Positions 1 to 12,405 of a stretch of 64,000 bases of DNA are shown here, one piece after another (position 1 is the first letter of the stretch; each line of letters opens with the position of its first letter). Below the pieces are notes generated by a model that worked only from the letters and a program-made list of their open reading frames with translations, was not told the origin of the DNA and did not search any database. The stretch comes from Collybia mongolica (lineage: Eukaryota > Basidiomycota > Agaricomycetes > Agaricales > Clitocybaceae). The DNA lies in assembly GCA_013420905.1 (NCBI GenBank), contig JAAXNY010000001.1, positions 7,254,001 through 7,318,000 of the forward strand, read 5' to 3'. The translations under genes were made by a program, and so were the position numbers.

Positions 1-1
1 A

Positions 2-991
2 ATGCCCAAGAAAAAGAGGTACGTGCTTGGTTGATATCTAAAGATTGCTTGAGGAGAAGTGAAAATGGGGTCTCAACAGCGAGAAATCAAAATAATAGTA
101 AGCTTGTCTGTCCAGACTGTTCTGAGGAAGTCCATGTTGGTACAGGAGGAGAACGAAACTTGGAAAGTCACCGATCCTCGAGAGGTTGCAAAACAGCATC
201 AGACCGGAAAGGACTTTGGAAACCGAAAAAACGTCTCGACCAGCCATTGCATGGATATTTTCAACCAAAGGCTGCCCTTATTCCATCTACAGTCTCGGAG
301 CCCCCACCCGTTCATGCACCAATTGTGGTCGCACCAGCCAATTTGCAACCATCAGCAACTCCCAAGATAGAACAAACCGAACAGCCTGATGACTCGAATA
401 TAGTTAGGCCCTGCCGAGATGCATTACAATGGCTCGAAATGCTAAAAGTAAAGATGAATTATATCGGGGCTGACATCCCTCAAGTAAGCAGTGATAACCG
501 TCTCTCTAGTTTCGGGGGAAACTCCGCAGCCTATACGGGGCCTGGGGGCGATGACTGGGAAATGATTATAGGCCCAATGATCAAGGATGCTTTTGGGTGG
601 GGGGAAGAGGATACTTAGGATAGTATGTTACCCTCAGCGCCTGTGGTCTCAAACGAGGAGGAGAGTATCACATCGATCCTGCTTGCAAATGATACAATGG
701 GTGATTCATGCACACGCCGCATTCGCAAAACCCGGCCACTAAACCTCAATAGCTGCATTTGCGATCGCACAGTGTTGGCTGCCGAGATTGAAACAGGAGA
801 CTTGGTGATGGCCTGTAAAGTGCCTGGCTGCGAGACAGTTTGGGTATGTGCGCTGGCATGACGGTTACGAGCTCACATGTTTATCTTGTTAGTTCCATTG
901 GGCGTGTATGGGTCATGATTTTGCACCCAAGAATTGGACATGTCCAAGCTGTAAAGCCAGCGGGGCAACTAGTAAGCGTCGACGCACATAG
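2..991 (+). pseudogene. Decayed copy of a multicopy agaricomycete gene with a C-terminal PHD-like zinc finger
   Basis: Probable exon 1 is ATG at 2 with a basic MPKKKR start, then GTACGT at 19 and an acceptor near 56-59. The reading frame runs to a TAG at 616-618, continues in the same frame to 843, and after an intron (844-892) ends at TAG 989-991. The N-terminal part has a Cys pair (CPDC) with a following His and Cys, like a degenerate C2H2 or BED-type finger, then a Pro-rich stretch. The C-terminal part has CICD, CKVPGC, FHWAC and CPSC in order, which is the C4HC3 spacing of a PHD finger, followed by a basic KRRR tail. From memory this architecture is a high-copy hypothetical family in mushroom genomes, often near transposons. 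The in-frame stop between the two halves suggests a broken copy, unless an undetected intron removes it. Function is unknown. Confidence 0.6.
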
Positions 992-1493
992 TATCTACTT
1001 GATCCAGCTTCTATGTTTCAAACCAATATTATTTGAAGAATTGTTTCTGAGAATAACATATTCACGTGACCAAAACATACTATATATGGAAGGAGGGGGG
1101 GGGAGGGGGGTCCTAGGGATCATGAAAAAAAAAAAACGACTGTATATCCTATTTTCCCGTTCCGCCACCCCCTTGGGGTGCGTGGTCAGAAGCACTGATT
1201 ATGGTCATGCCAATGGCGAGTGGTGTTATCATTCCCAACCCAAAAAACCGGGCTTTGTACCCTTGTAGGCCGTCACAAGCTGTGTGGTAATATCAGGGAA
1301 AAGTGAATATATAACTGTGACAGACCGGTCCTTCATTCTACTGAAAGACGGCCGAGATAGGGCTCTCCAACGAAATCCCTGGAACACACAATTTTGAGAT
1401 ACCCTTCGACTGTACCGTATTCTTCCATCACAAACTGGTAACATAATATAAAGGACTGATACCATCAGAGAAAGCTATCTGCAGGTCCTCAGT
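992..1493. other. Intergenic, no gene seen
   Basis: This stretch holds a G-run (about 1090-1110), an A-run (about 1125-1135) and a TATATATGG motif, but no supported exon. It separates the PHD-like pseudogene from the 3' end of the YIPF6-type gene on the other strand. Confidence 0.5.
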
Positions 1494-2794
1494 TTACTGT
1501 ATCAGAATCATCCACGCTAAGATGAAGTAGAAGAGTCTGTGATGCAAGTGCATGAGCATCATGGAACCTTGGTGTACGGAGGCGACTTACAATAGAGGAT
1601 AGACTGCTAGCAAAATCCTTTGCTGCTCGATTCTGGTACCATCCAAGAAGTTCACAGATGCTTCGGTTTTCAGTTAAGTTTCAACAATCATCGCAGGGTG
1701 GGCAAGATATCCTCACCCCATATACACCACGCCCATGCAAGTAGAGCAACGGGGGCTCTGACATAGATTACGCGCACGAAGCATGAGATGAGAGCTGCGA
1801 TGTTCAAGGGGGCTATACAGTAGCCAAGAACACAGAGGCCTTGGAAGAAGGATCTAATATGCGGAGACGTCAGGAAGTACAGATTATTTAGAATTGCAAG
1901 TCATACACTCTGCCCCCAAGAAGCTACGAGGCGGGGACGTTAGTGGTGTACAGGGATAGGAATAGTGGATTGTGACATACTTTTGCTTGTACCGTGACTG
2001 TCAAGGCGCCCAGCGAGCAGATTACAATCACACTCGTAAACACGCCGAGCGACTGACTTGCGGGGGCCTGCATTTCATTCTATTTTAGGTGCCATTATTA
2101 TGCAAACGTTTATCCCACGTACGTTAATGCTTAACATTATTCCAAGGAGTAGGCACAAAAGAAGGGGACCCCATAGGTCCCAATCCCTGAAGTTGTCGAT
2201 TAACACTGTTGTTAGCCTGCAATTCGACTGCTCATTTACCGAAGAACTTCGCGTCCACTGGATCTCCGTGGGTAAAGTACTTGTACAAGCTTCGAATAAA
2301 TCGATAGGAGGTCCCGGGCCTGTAGGAAATAAGCTTCATATGGCACACAGAAGCCAGCACTCGTACAATTGTCGTCGTCACAGGTTCATCAAGAGTATCA
2401 GCACCGGAGTATCTAAATTGTGGAGAGTTAGATTTATACGTGTCTATGAAGGCTCGTACGCGCCTCGTCTCTACCTGAACACCTCCAACCATCTGCCTTG
2501 CCGCTCTCGGTGGCCCTCCATTCGCTGAACTCCCAATGTTTCCCGATAATATTGGACTCGTGATACTGGCTTCTTTCGGAGGAGGTGCGAGCTGGTCTAG
2601 CTCTCGTGCACGTCCTTTACCCTTATCCTGAGGTTCAGCAAGGGTTGGGTGAGAGAAACCGGGAATGTTGTCCTCGTCCAAGTCATCGTCATCATCTGAA
2701 AAAAATTAGCCCTTGAATCGTGTAATTATGATGGGAGATTACCTGCTTGAATGAACTGAGAGTTGCTTGTGAGAGGTGTGCTCGCTGAGTTCAT
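1494..2794 (-). CDS. YIP4: Golgi/ER membrane protein of the YIP1 family, YIPF6/Yip4-like
   Basis: Nine exons can be joined on the minus strand: 2794-2743, 2695-2361, 2319-2240, 2186-2123, 2067-1981, 1923-1907, 1853-1717, 1660-1591 and 1536-1494, giving 294 residues. The N-terminus is acidic and disordered. It is followed by the family signature TLDEPV, then RDL, VLYPR and RDWDLWGPLLLC, and by VQAKLLGGRV, which leads into hydrophobic segments (VLGYCIAPLNIAALI) and a final helix LFYFILAWMILIQ. These are YIPF6/Yip4 landmarks. The family are five-helix proteins that bind Ypt/Rab GTPases and act in ER-Golgi vesicle traffic. Exon 6 is only 17 bases. The start was chosen because the ATG at 2794 splices in frame into the acidic DDDDDLDED stretch. 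It is divergent from RPT2 with 210 bases between start codons. Confidence 0.88.
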
Positions 2795-3004
2795 TGCCGT
2801 GGTCGAATGCAGAATAATAGTACTACTAATTTGCCACGCAGCCGCGCTGACAGCCCTCCTCGTAAGTTGCCAGCCCTTGTAACGCCTCGTGTCACAGCCG
2901 TCACAGCGGGCGGAGTTGGAAGTTTACCAAATTGGGAACACTGACGCGTCCTCTGAATTCATTCTTGTCCAAAACCATTATCTATCCAGTTTTGAACTAC
3001 AATC
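2795..3004. promoter_or_regulatory. Probable bidirectional promoter, YIP4-like / RPT2
   Basis: The two ATG codons face away from each other across only 210 bases, and no gene lies between. Any core promoter elements for both genes must overlap or abut here. I see no clear TATA box in this interval. Confidence 0.5.
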
Positions 3005-4623
<1,619 letters not shown>

Positions 4624-5358
4624 TAGTTGGCGTATTATCCTGTCACTTCTATTACTTGATTCCGTATTCCTATTTTATACTTCCGCTTCAAGCCCCCAAC
4701 TCTGATTTGAAATACTGTCAGGATCCCTCAGCCAGTTACCGCTACGTTCGTTTGGCCTTGCTCGCCCGGCCCTGGGGATTTGGACCCCACCTAATTAATT
4801 GCGGGCACATACGAGTCCGGTTTGGCTCCTATTATAGTTTGATCGATCACCAGTTAACGATAAACCAGGTTCACTTGAATTCATTTTCGTTCACATGTGT
4901 CGAGTACTAACTATCGTGATTTACAAGGACGAGTTATCCGTCAATATGGCAAGACGTTGGGGATGAATCACTTATTGCGGCACCTGGCTATCTATCACAT
5001 TATACACCGAACGCGGATCTGTACCACCTCTAAGCACCCTGACAAGGTTCACCAGGGCACCCAATTCCAAGCTGCTGACGGGGTACTTCAGGACCCTGAC
5101 ACCGACATGATCGATGTCGAATTTTTTCATTGTGCGATCGTGCACAACGTCCGGGGATTGGGAAACGCATTCTAGTTCATCTATCTATCACCTTTTGAAT
5201 GACTCCTGTTGCACCCATGTTTTTTAACCTCAAAACGTCAGAAGTCACACTTTCTCTAAGGGCGAGAAGGATGCAGCTTCATTGCACGGTGATCGAGTGC
5301 TTAGGAGTATGTTCCGAGATATCACTCTGGTGAACAGATGAACAGGGGCTACGGTAAG
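4624..5358. other. Intergenic, no gene seen
   Basis: About 735 bases between the 3' ends of RPT2 and the DUF6534 gene, which converge here. Open frames exist (for example near 4897-5175), but they show no recognisable domain or consistent exon structure. Confidence 0.45.
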
Positions 5359-7041
5359 CTAGAGCGAGAAGCCACGACTGACTGTCTGTGTGCTATGTTT
5401 TCCCTCTCCGTCCACGGTAAGGAATATATCTTGCACATTGGCCTGGTTTGCTGGACGGCGTTTATGACCCATAGCCATAGCCTCCTCCTCATCCAGGTTT
5501 GCTCGATACAGCGTCTGTGATCCTGCAAAATTTAGCTGTGCACTGACGGCGCCGAATGTAGATTCGCTTTCCCTCGCCTGTACAACGCGCTTACGCCCGT
5601 TGAGAGCCGCCAGAAGGACATTGGCGTATCTGAAGAGCAGACCGTCAAGTATTTCGGCTGATATGAAATAGGGTGCCAGGACTTACACTCTGCCACGGAT
5701 ATACATCCTGCCAGTCTTTAAAATCAGCGTTCAAGTCGACGGCACGAGACAAAGGTTCACCCACATCATGACATGAAGAAAATTCTGCGGAAAAACAGAG
5801 TAGAACACCAGTTCGAGAATGGCAAGGATGGCGGTGATAGTTCCCGACTCGATGGAATTTGCGATGAGGCGGTTGAGGAGCGTTTCCGTCTTTCGAAATA
5901 TTGAGTGTTTCCGCGCTCGCAGGAGCTGTATGACAGAAGATAGGTTAACAATCACGGTCGGATTTCTACATACTATCCAGCGATGCGTACGCACTAATGT
6001 GACCATGGCGACTGCAATCAAGACATCGCAAATGCAGCTTCCAATAAGCCAGACCTATCATCGTACCGTAAACACCCATATTTTATAAAACCCCAAAAGA
6101 CATAATATTTTCACACCTGAACTGCGACATTCAGGCGGTATAAATGTGCCGGAAGTGGATCGAAGGTATACTGAAGTGCCGTTCTGGTCAGCTCTATATC
6201 ACTCCATTCAAAGGCTTGCATTTACCAGCACAGTAATGGCTATCCCCGCAGAACCTTGCATGAGCGCAATCTAACAGAACATCAACAACCCAGCAAAGAC
6301 CCAGCGGGCAGAGCCTTACCAGGCCAATAAAAATTGCGACGGCGGCCGCAATGAACGTTCGTTTCACGCCCCATATCCTCCTACCCACGTGGTCAGTTGG
6401 CATAAGAATCGAAACGTGGCAAAAGTATCCGCGCACCAGGCAAAGAACAGCTGCACGATCGTAGACACTGCAAATAATGTAAACTGCGCGCCCGCGCAGG
6501 GCACACACACGCGCGCGCGCACACACCTATACCACTTAGTGCGGGCGCGACCCATGACGACCACCCCGTCTTGTCGAATACGGTGACGTCGCCGTAGCCG
6601 GCCACAAACACGTCCCACATCAACATCGTGAGTGTCACAGTCTGGAATAACTCAATAGTGAAGACACTGTAGACTATGCGCGTATGCCGCACCTTGTTAG
6701 GCCACACGATGCAGACGGACGACAATGAAGGGACCTACCCATGGATTTAATGACGACGCGGTCCTTGATGTGGTACGTCAGAGTATAGTCGTCTGGAAAT
6801 TTGCTAATGAGGACTCGACCGCTGCATTCTCATCGTCGAGACTTACATAGCTGCAAGTCCCCAGTTGAAGTTTGATCCCAGGTACTAGTGATTTCTCCGT
6901 AATTAGTGATGTGAAAAGAAATCCCATCAGAGACACTGACTAGTGGCCCAAGCCTAAACGACACGAAAGTTATCGGGACGTGTTGGAGAAAAACGAAAGG
7001 ATGAACAGGTCTCACAAGAGCAAAGGGTTTGTATTCTCCAT
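5359..7041 (-). CDS. Seven-helix membrane protein of the DUF6534 type
   Basis: Start ATG at 7041 (MENTNPLLL), stop TAG at 5359-5361, with about ten short introns. Splicing by eye gives the landmarks LGPLYLG, FNWGLAAI, FPDDYTLTYHIKDR, VYSVFTIELFQT, FVAGYGD, LSGIVSTIVQLFFAWRIWG, AMVTLLLRARK, TLLNRLIANSIESG, FYSVFPQNF and YANVLLAALNGRK. These follow the pattern I associate with the large DUF6534 family of Agaricomycetes: seven hydrophobic segments, the GYGD loop, FFAWRI, and the NGRK end of helix 7. The cytoplasmic tail is polar. The function of the family is not established; a receptor-like topology is only a guess. The intron before VSTIVQ opens with an alternating purine-pyrimidine tract (6501-6526). 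The last exons and exact joins near 5700-5770 are less certain. Confidence 0.82.
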
Positions 7042-7142
7042 TGTTCACGATGTGACCTCCACCAGCAAGCAAGATTACTTGCGCACAAAACTAGGGACGA
7101 ATTCGGGAATATAGGGACACAGAGTAAGCACTGGCGAGGGTT

Positions 7143-7788
7143 TCATCGGCGAAAATTACCGTTATAAGTGCGGAAATCCCAGTATCCCAGTACTATTGGG
7201 GTCATAATTTCTGTCCATATATTGTTAGGGGCGATCATCAGGTCCAATCGGGATGATTGAGGGCCTATTGTGATCATGATCATTTGGAAAGTTCCCCGTT
7301 GCGAGAGCGCTGGGCTTGCCGTTGTAAGCTGAGTCCTGACTGAGTCCCATAGACCAAGGGGGACCTGACCAAAGTTGGATATCACTGAAAGAAACATGAG
7401 CGGAAGCGGCAACCTCCTGTGAGTGGCCCTGTTTTTCCATCTCGGCACTTTCCTATTCGATTAAGTTCCTATGTCATGACAATATCGATATCGACGTCCA
7501 AGCGAGGGCCTACGTATATGGCTATAGCCTGAGTATTGTCGACGACCCAAATCGTATGTTTTGCATGGGCATCTTTGATCGCCGGCCGATAACCATTTTC
7601 TACAGCATTAGCATCAACTCTGATCCCCCCCGTTTGCATAAGTTTTTTGAACCACAGGCCGGGAACTCATTCACAGACTCACAGGGGGGCCCATCACTAT
7701 CGACTTGAACCCCAGCAGCCGATCGCATCAGTCGTAGATGCGTTCCAGGAATAGATTCAGATATAAATGCAGCCCAAAGATAAGCCAT
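7143..7788 (-). CDS. Unrecognised small protein
   Basis: ATG at 7788 opens MAYLWAAFISESIPGTHLRL. The frame then appears to splice at GTGAGT (7682) into DANAVENGYRPAIKDAHAKH and TIWVVDNTQAIAIYVG. A further exon carries NFGQVPLGLWDSVRTQLTTA and MIAPNNIWTEIM, ending GNFRR at the TGA near 7143. The amino-acid composition looks protein-like in each piece, with aromatic and aliphatic residues alternating as in beta-rich soluble proteins. There is no signal peptide or membrane segment. I do not recognise the family. The joins between the second and third pieces are uncertain (a GTTGCC..TTTCAG intron near 7390-7430 is possible), so a broken gene cannot be excluded. It lies 101 bases upstream of the DUF6534 gene on the same strand. 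Confidence 0.45.
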
Positions 7789-8931
7789 TCTCCAACCTAG
7801 ACTTCATGTCCCCAGCCGAGCCAAAAGCTGTGCAAGGGGAAAGAGGGGAAAGGAGAGAGAAATGTGTAGGAGGGGTCTGACTGACTTCAGACTCGGGGCC
7901 CTCCGATGCAATTTACCCTTCAGTGATCCAGGGGTGATGATAGGTCTCAAACCTACGACCACTGCCGTGCGTATATGCACACCACGTTGAAGGCCTAAGC
8001 CCTACATGCAGTACGGCCATCATTTGACCCTGTACCTGTGGCTGGTGAGCGCTTGAGCTGCCATGACTCCCTGGAGCAGTCGACGCAAACGACGCTCTTG
8101 CGGGTGACTCGGATGACAGAAACTTTTGAAAAAGCACCCAAGGTTACTCGAGTACATCACAGCCACCATCATGTGCTCCAGCCAGGAGCGGCCCCCTAAA
8201 CCCAAAAGTAGAAAGAAATTCGTGGTCCCAGAATCTGCTTGTTTACCTAAAATCTCGAGTTGAATCGAGCTAAAAATAAACACAAGCGTGTTCGGCACGA
8301 GGCAATACATACGGTTAATTCTCTTTTCCGGACTCTCCGCACGAGACTTGAGGCGCTAGTATGTAATGATAGGCACTCCACGCATATTGAATTATGCCAG
8401 CACAACTGCATGGGTTTGACCGTCGATGACGCGCCGGTAGCTATGTATACTCCATGATCGGTTCAGTGGACTAAGCAAATATATTTACGTATGTAACCCC
8501 TGGCGAGCACAAAGAACCAACGAGAGGTACATATTGACATTGACAATAGAATATGACGATTGCGCGCGGAGTGACACGTGATCCGAGGACGCGAATTGGA
8601 GATGATCGCGACTAGAATACGCTTCATGACACTAAACTCCTTCGAGGTTTACGCAACTGTTCCTGTCTGAACCCCAACGTCATTTTCCAGCCAAACAATC
8701 GTGTATGGCAGATGTACTAGCAGAAGCGACGACGCGTAAGAGCGGTAATGTACATTGTGGGACGGATATCGTAGTATGCGCATTAAATGTAATATAGAAA
8801 ATGTCGAGGTGCAAATCATTGTAGGAACCATCGTCAGTCTAGAGTTTAAAAGGCAAGACAACCAGCATTAGGCGGGGCCGGGTTAGTACGCGTTTGTAAT
8901 TGGCATGAAAGAGTGCGCCACAACATTCCAA
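7789..8931. other. Intergenic, no gene seen
   Basis: About 1.1 kb with no supported gene. Short open frames on the minus strand (about 7913-8310 and 8649-8861) show no motif, no plausible splicing and no protein-like composition. Confidence 0.45.
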
Positions 8932-10577
8932 TCATCTCACCTCCAACAGCCTCAACCACACCCTCCCGCGCCCACTACGCTCCCTCACAAACTCCCATTC
9001 CCGACCCCAGTACGCGCTATCTCCCGCCAGACACTCCAAGAGCCCCTGCCGCCCCTCCTGCGTGCCGTCGCCCTCCAGCACCCACTCCCCCCTCCACGCG
9101 CCGCCGACCTCCACGATTCCATCCCCGTGTCCCAGCCCGTCGACACGCACGCGCGCGGTCCACATGTGCTTCCGCGCCACGGCGTACCCGGCGGGCGAGT
9201 GCGGGCTCGGGACCTTCATGGGGAGGTGCGTCAACGCAAGGCGCGGGCCGGCGCGTATGGCAGGGATGCGCGGGATGCGGAAGACGGGGTTGGCGATCGA
9301 GGTGGGCGGCACGATGTGCGTGTAGTAGAACGGGGAGGGGAGGGCGAGGGGCGTGGGGACGGGCACGGTGGCGGGGTACTGGATAGGGAGAGGCGCGTAG
9401 GGGACGAGGCCGGTGCCGTCAAAGATGAGCCAGGGGGACGCTGGGCCTGTGGCGTGCTCAGGGACGTAGCCGAGGTTGCAGACGACATCGCCGGTGGAGA
9501 GATGCTGCCAGAGCGCGTCGGCGATGAGCTGGTCCTCGCACTGTGTGGGGTTGAGCGTTGTGGAAGGTGCGTAGACGCGGAGAAGGGGTGCGCGCATGCG
9601 CGAGGTGGCGAGGGCGAGGGAGTGTGGGGAGGTGGGGGCGGGGGCGGGGGCAGCAAAGGTGGGCTCAGGGGAAGAAGGCGCGGTGCTCTGGGGAGTTGAG
9701 CGCGGGCTGGGGGAAGAGGATGAAGTGTGCGTAGGGGACGAGACGTGCCGCCGGTGGGTCGGGATAAAGCCCAGATCAGAGCCGGAGCCAGAGCGAACGG
9801 AGGAGTGGGCACGGTTATGAAAGAGGGAGCGGCGCCAGGACGAAGAATAGTGGGCGAGGGCGCGGGGCTCGGACGGTGGGGGCGGCGAGCGGGTGTGGTG
9901 TTTTCGGAAGAGGGAGAGACGGGGAGAGGACGGGATGGCCGGCAAGGGTTTTTGGGTTAGTTTGGCGAGGCCGGGGAGAATCTGTGGGAGAGTGGAGTAG
10001 GAGAGCGGGGCGGGGAAGGAAAGCTCGCGGAGGTGGGGCTTGGAGACAGGGTCGGGGAATTCAGGGCGGAGTGGGGCAGTGGAGCTGTGGACGAGGGACT
10101 GAAGGAGGAGAACAAAGCGGGAGTGGGCGAGGGCGAGGGCGGAGAGGCGGGCAGTGAGATCGTCATGGTCGAGGCTGGGGAGCAGCGAAGAGAGAGTGCG
10201 GAGGGCATGGGTGGGGTAGTGGTGAAGCGCGAGCTTCTGGGAGATCACTGGGAAAGAGGGTGGTTAGGGTTATACTGTGGCAGTCACAGGGGGAGCTTAC
10301 AGAGTAAATCGAGATCGTGGACGGAGACGGGGACAGTGTGGTCCTGGTGGGGATCGCAGCAGGCGATGGCAGCACGATACTCGGGGACATGGCGAGACAG
10401 GATGAGAGAGCGCAGAGACGGAGAACGGAAGAGACTGCGGGCGGTCTGGGACGAGGAGAGCAGGGCATGGAGGTCAGGCCAGGTGAGATACTGCAGCAGA
10501 GAGGCAAGGACAAGCGGGTGCTTGAGGAGAGAGAGCAGAGGGGAGTCTGGTTGGAAAGGCAGGAAAGGGCGAGCCAT
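8932..10577 (-). CDS. F-box-like protein with a long disordered middle
   Basis: Two exons, 10577-10301 and 10247-8932, join to 530 residues (intron 10300-10248, GTAAGC..CCCAG). Near the N-terminus HPLVLASLLQYLTWPDLHAL fits the F-box pattern, followed by a second helix (RSLFRSPSLRSLILSRH). F-box proteins bind Skp1 in SCF ubiquitin ligases and present substrates; that role is inferred here. The middle (about residues 190-310) is rich in Ser, Pro, Arg and Ala and looks disordered. The C-terminal 200 residues look folded, with several Trp and Gly-rich strands (GDVVCNLGYVPEHA, SPWLIFDGTGLVPY). I do not know this domain. The gene is markedly GC-rich, which creates long spurious antisense frames. 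It is divergent from IWS1, with 241 bases between starts. Confidence 0.7.
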
Positions 10578-10818
10578 TGTAGGGATTAGTTGATAGCGGT
10601 GGGGTTATGTAGAATAAATAACGAGCCTTGAGATCAGGGACGGTGATAGCAGACGTACGCAATCGACAAGTCAAGCTAGTACTTATTTGACCAGCATCAC
10701 TTTTATAATTTATTACGCCGACAACGACGCTCTTGCGTCAGACTTCCTTCCCCATTCGGATCTCTTCACCGGATCCGACCCCCAACAGCCCTCACCTCAA
10801 CCACGACTCAAACCAACC
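10578..10818. promoter_or_regulatory. Probable bidirectional promoter, F-box gene / IWS1
   Basis: The 241 bases between two divergent ATG codons contain no gene. The plus side shows a pyrimidine-rich stretch just before the IWS1 start, as is common in fungal leaders. Confidence 0.45.
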
Positions 10819-12180
10819 ATGGCAAGTCTCCCCTCCCTCTGCCATCCACCTGCTCACCTCACCCCTTCAGCCCAACGATCTCGTCCGTGAAGTCTTCGGT
10901 GGCTCAGAGTCTGAGCTTTCCTCCGACGAAGACGGTCCGTGACCCTCCATTCTGTCCACACCGCCCACGTTGGCGCCTAATCTCAGATTTACAGACATCA
11001 AACAGCCCCCCCAGCCCCGCCAGCCCCGCCCCATCCAGCAGCAGCGCCCCCCCGACGATGCCTACGACTCCTCCGCACAGGAAACCGACGACGAGTATGG
11101 TTCCGCAAAGAAGCGCCTCTCCAAGCAGGCCCGCCCCCGCAAGGCAGGCGACGACGACGACACCCGCCGTCGCCCCGTCCAGCGCAAGCGTAAACGAAGA
11201 GCTGTCCCTGTAGAGGTAGACCTCTCACAGCTCCCGCCTGAACAAGGTCCCGTCCTACCGTCTTTTTTTGGTTCGTGTCCATCTGACAACACACACATTG
11301 TTCTAGCAAGCAAAATGCGCCTCGATATGCAGATCGAGGCAATTCTCAAGACAAAAAAACGTTCTTCCGCCAAGAAGCGCACCAAGGCGAACGAGGAGGT
11401 CCTCGACTCCTTTGCTGACGACGAGGTCGCACGCCTCCGCGAGGCCATGAACGCCGCTGCTGACGAGGATATCCGCGCCAACTCTGAAAAGCTTCCCGCT
11501 ACTGCAAAACTCCGCCTCCTCCCCGAGGCCATGGAGACTCTCCGAAAGTGCGTTTCCATTCGCTCTCTTTCCTATTTAACTCATCCCCAACCTCCCCCAG
11601 AGCCGCCCTCGCCCAGTCCATGATCGACAACAACCTCCTCGAGGGCGTCAAGCGCTGGCTCGAGCCCCTCCCCGACCGTTCCCTCCCCGCGCTCAACATC
11701 CAGCGCGAGTTCTTCCATCTCCTCCCCAAAATGTGGTTCATCGACTCTGCCGTCCTCAAGGAGTCCGGCCTCGGCCGCATCGTGCTCTTTTACACAAAAT
11801 GCAAGCGTGTCACTCCAGAGGTGGCCCGTATCGCGAGCGATCTGGTGAGTACGTGGTCTCGCCCCATCATCAAGCGCTCGGCGTCGTACAGGGACCGCGT
11901 CGTGCCCACCGCACAGGGGTACCATGGCGACGACCACAAGACCGCCGGTGGCGAGAAACTGAATGCTATTCTGGCGCGTGCAAAGGAGGGCGAGAAGGGT
12001 CGGGTGAAGCGGAATGCGGTCATGATCCCCCAGAGGGAGCTGGGGAGCTATACGGTGGCGCCTGGTACGAATGCGGGGATTGGTTTGGGCAGGGGGAGTG
12101 CCAGTGTCGATGTAGATGTAGAGAGGAGGAAGCGGAATGCGGACAGAATCAGGAGTCTCACCAGGAAGGGCTTCAAGTAG
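10819..12180 (+). CDS. IWS1: Transcription elongation/splicing factor IWS1 (Spn1)
   Basis: Exons 10819-10821, 10871-10934, 10995-11246, 11307-11547 and 11601-12180 give 379 residues. The N-terminus after splicing, MPNDLVREVFGGSESELSSD, is acidic and disordered. The conserved half is a TFIIS N-terminal-type helical bundle: MRLDMQIEAILKTKK, LREAMNAAADEDI, then MIDNNLLEGVKRWLEPLPDR, SLPALNIQREFFHLLPKM, ESGLGRIVLFYTKCKRVTPE and WSRPIIKRS. These are IWS1/Spn1 hallmarks. The protein binds Spt6 and elongating RNA polymerase II, coupling elongation to histone modification and mRNA export. The ATG exon is three bases long and the first intron appears to be GC-AG (GCAAGT..TTCAG). If a different start is used, the N-terminal residue changes but the domain does not. 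Confidence 0.93.
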
Positions 12181-12325
12181 GTATGGCTACGGTTGCTTGT
12201 ACAGTCATTATGGGCATTTCAACTCGTCTCAGCATATCACGCCAGTCAAGGAAATTCAACTCGTTTTGTACCAGTCTTAATACGGGGAACAGTTTCATAA
12301 AAAAAGAAACATCTTCTGATGCTTC

Positions 12326-12405
12326 AGTCCCAACGGTGGTTCGAACACCGGACCCTGCGATAACTCGAACTGCAATCGCATGCTATACCACTTAGCTATT
12401 GAGAC
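12326..12405 (-). tRNA. tRNA-Cys (GCA) with an intron of about 8 bases
   Basis: On the minus strand the sequence folds as a cloverleaf. The acceptor stem GTCTCAA pairs with TTGGGAC with one G-U pair, followed by T8, A9 and a D stem GCTA/TAGC with loop AGTGGTA. The anticodon stem is TGCGA/TCGCA and the T arm is CGGTG-TTCGAAC-CACCG. The anticodon loop is 15 bases instead of 7. Placing the intron after position 37 leaves anticodon GCA. The discriminator base is T, the expected U73 identity element of tRNA-Cys, which supports the call independently. Confidence 0.9.

Noticed and set aside
8905..9699. Long plus-strand open frames (up to 264 codons) in the F-box region
   Set aside because: They lie antisense to the spliced F-box gene and have Gly/Arg-rich composition produced by GC-rich codons; no motif.
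9231..9812. 193-codon minus-strand frame rich in Pro and Ser
   Set aside because: It overlaps the F-box gene in another frame and is low complexity.
11733..12395. 220-codon alternative frame over IWS1
   Set aside because: Shifted reading of the IWS1 exon; Arg/Glu/Gly-rich with no domain.
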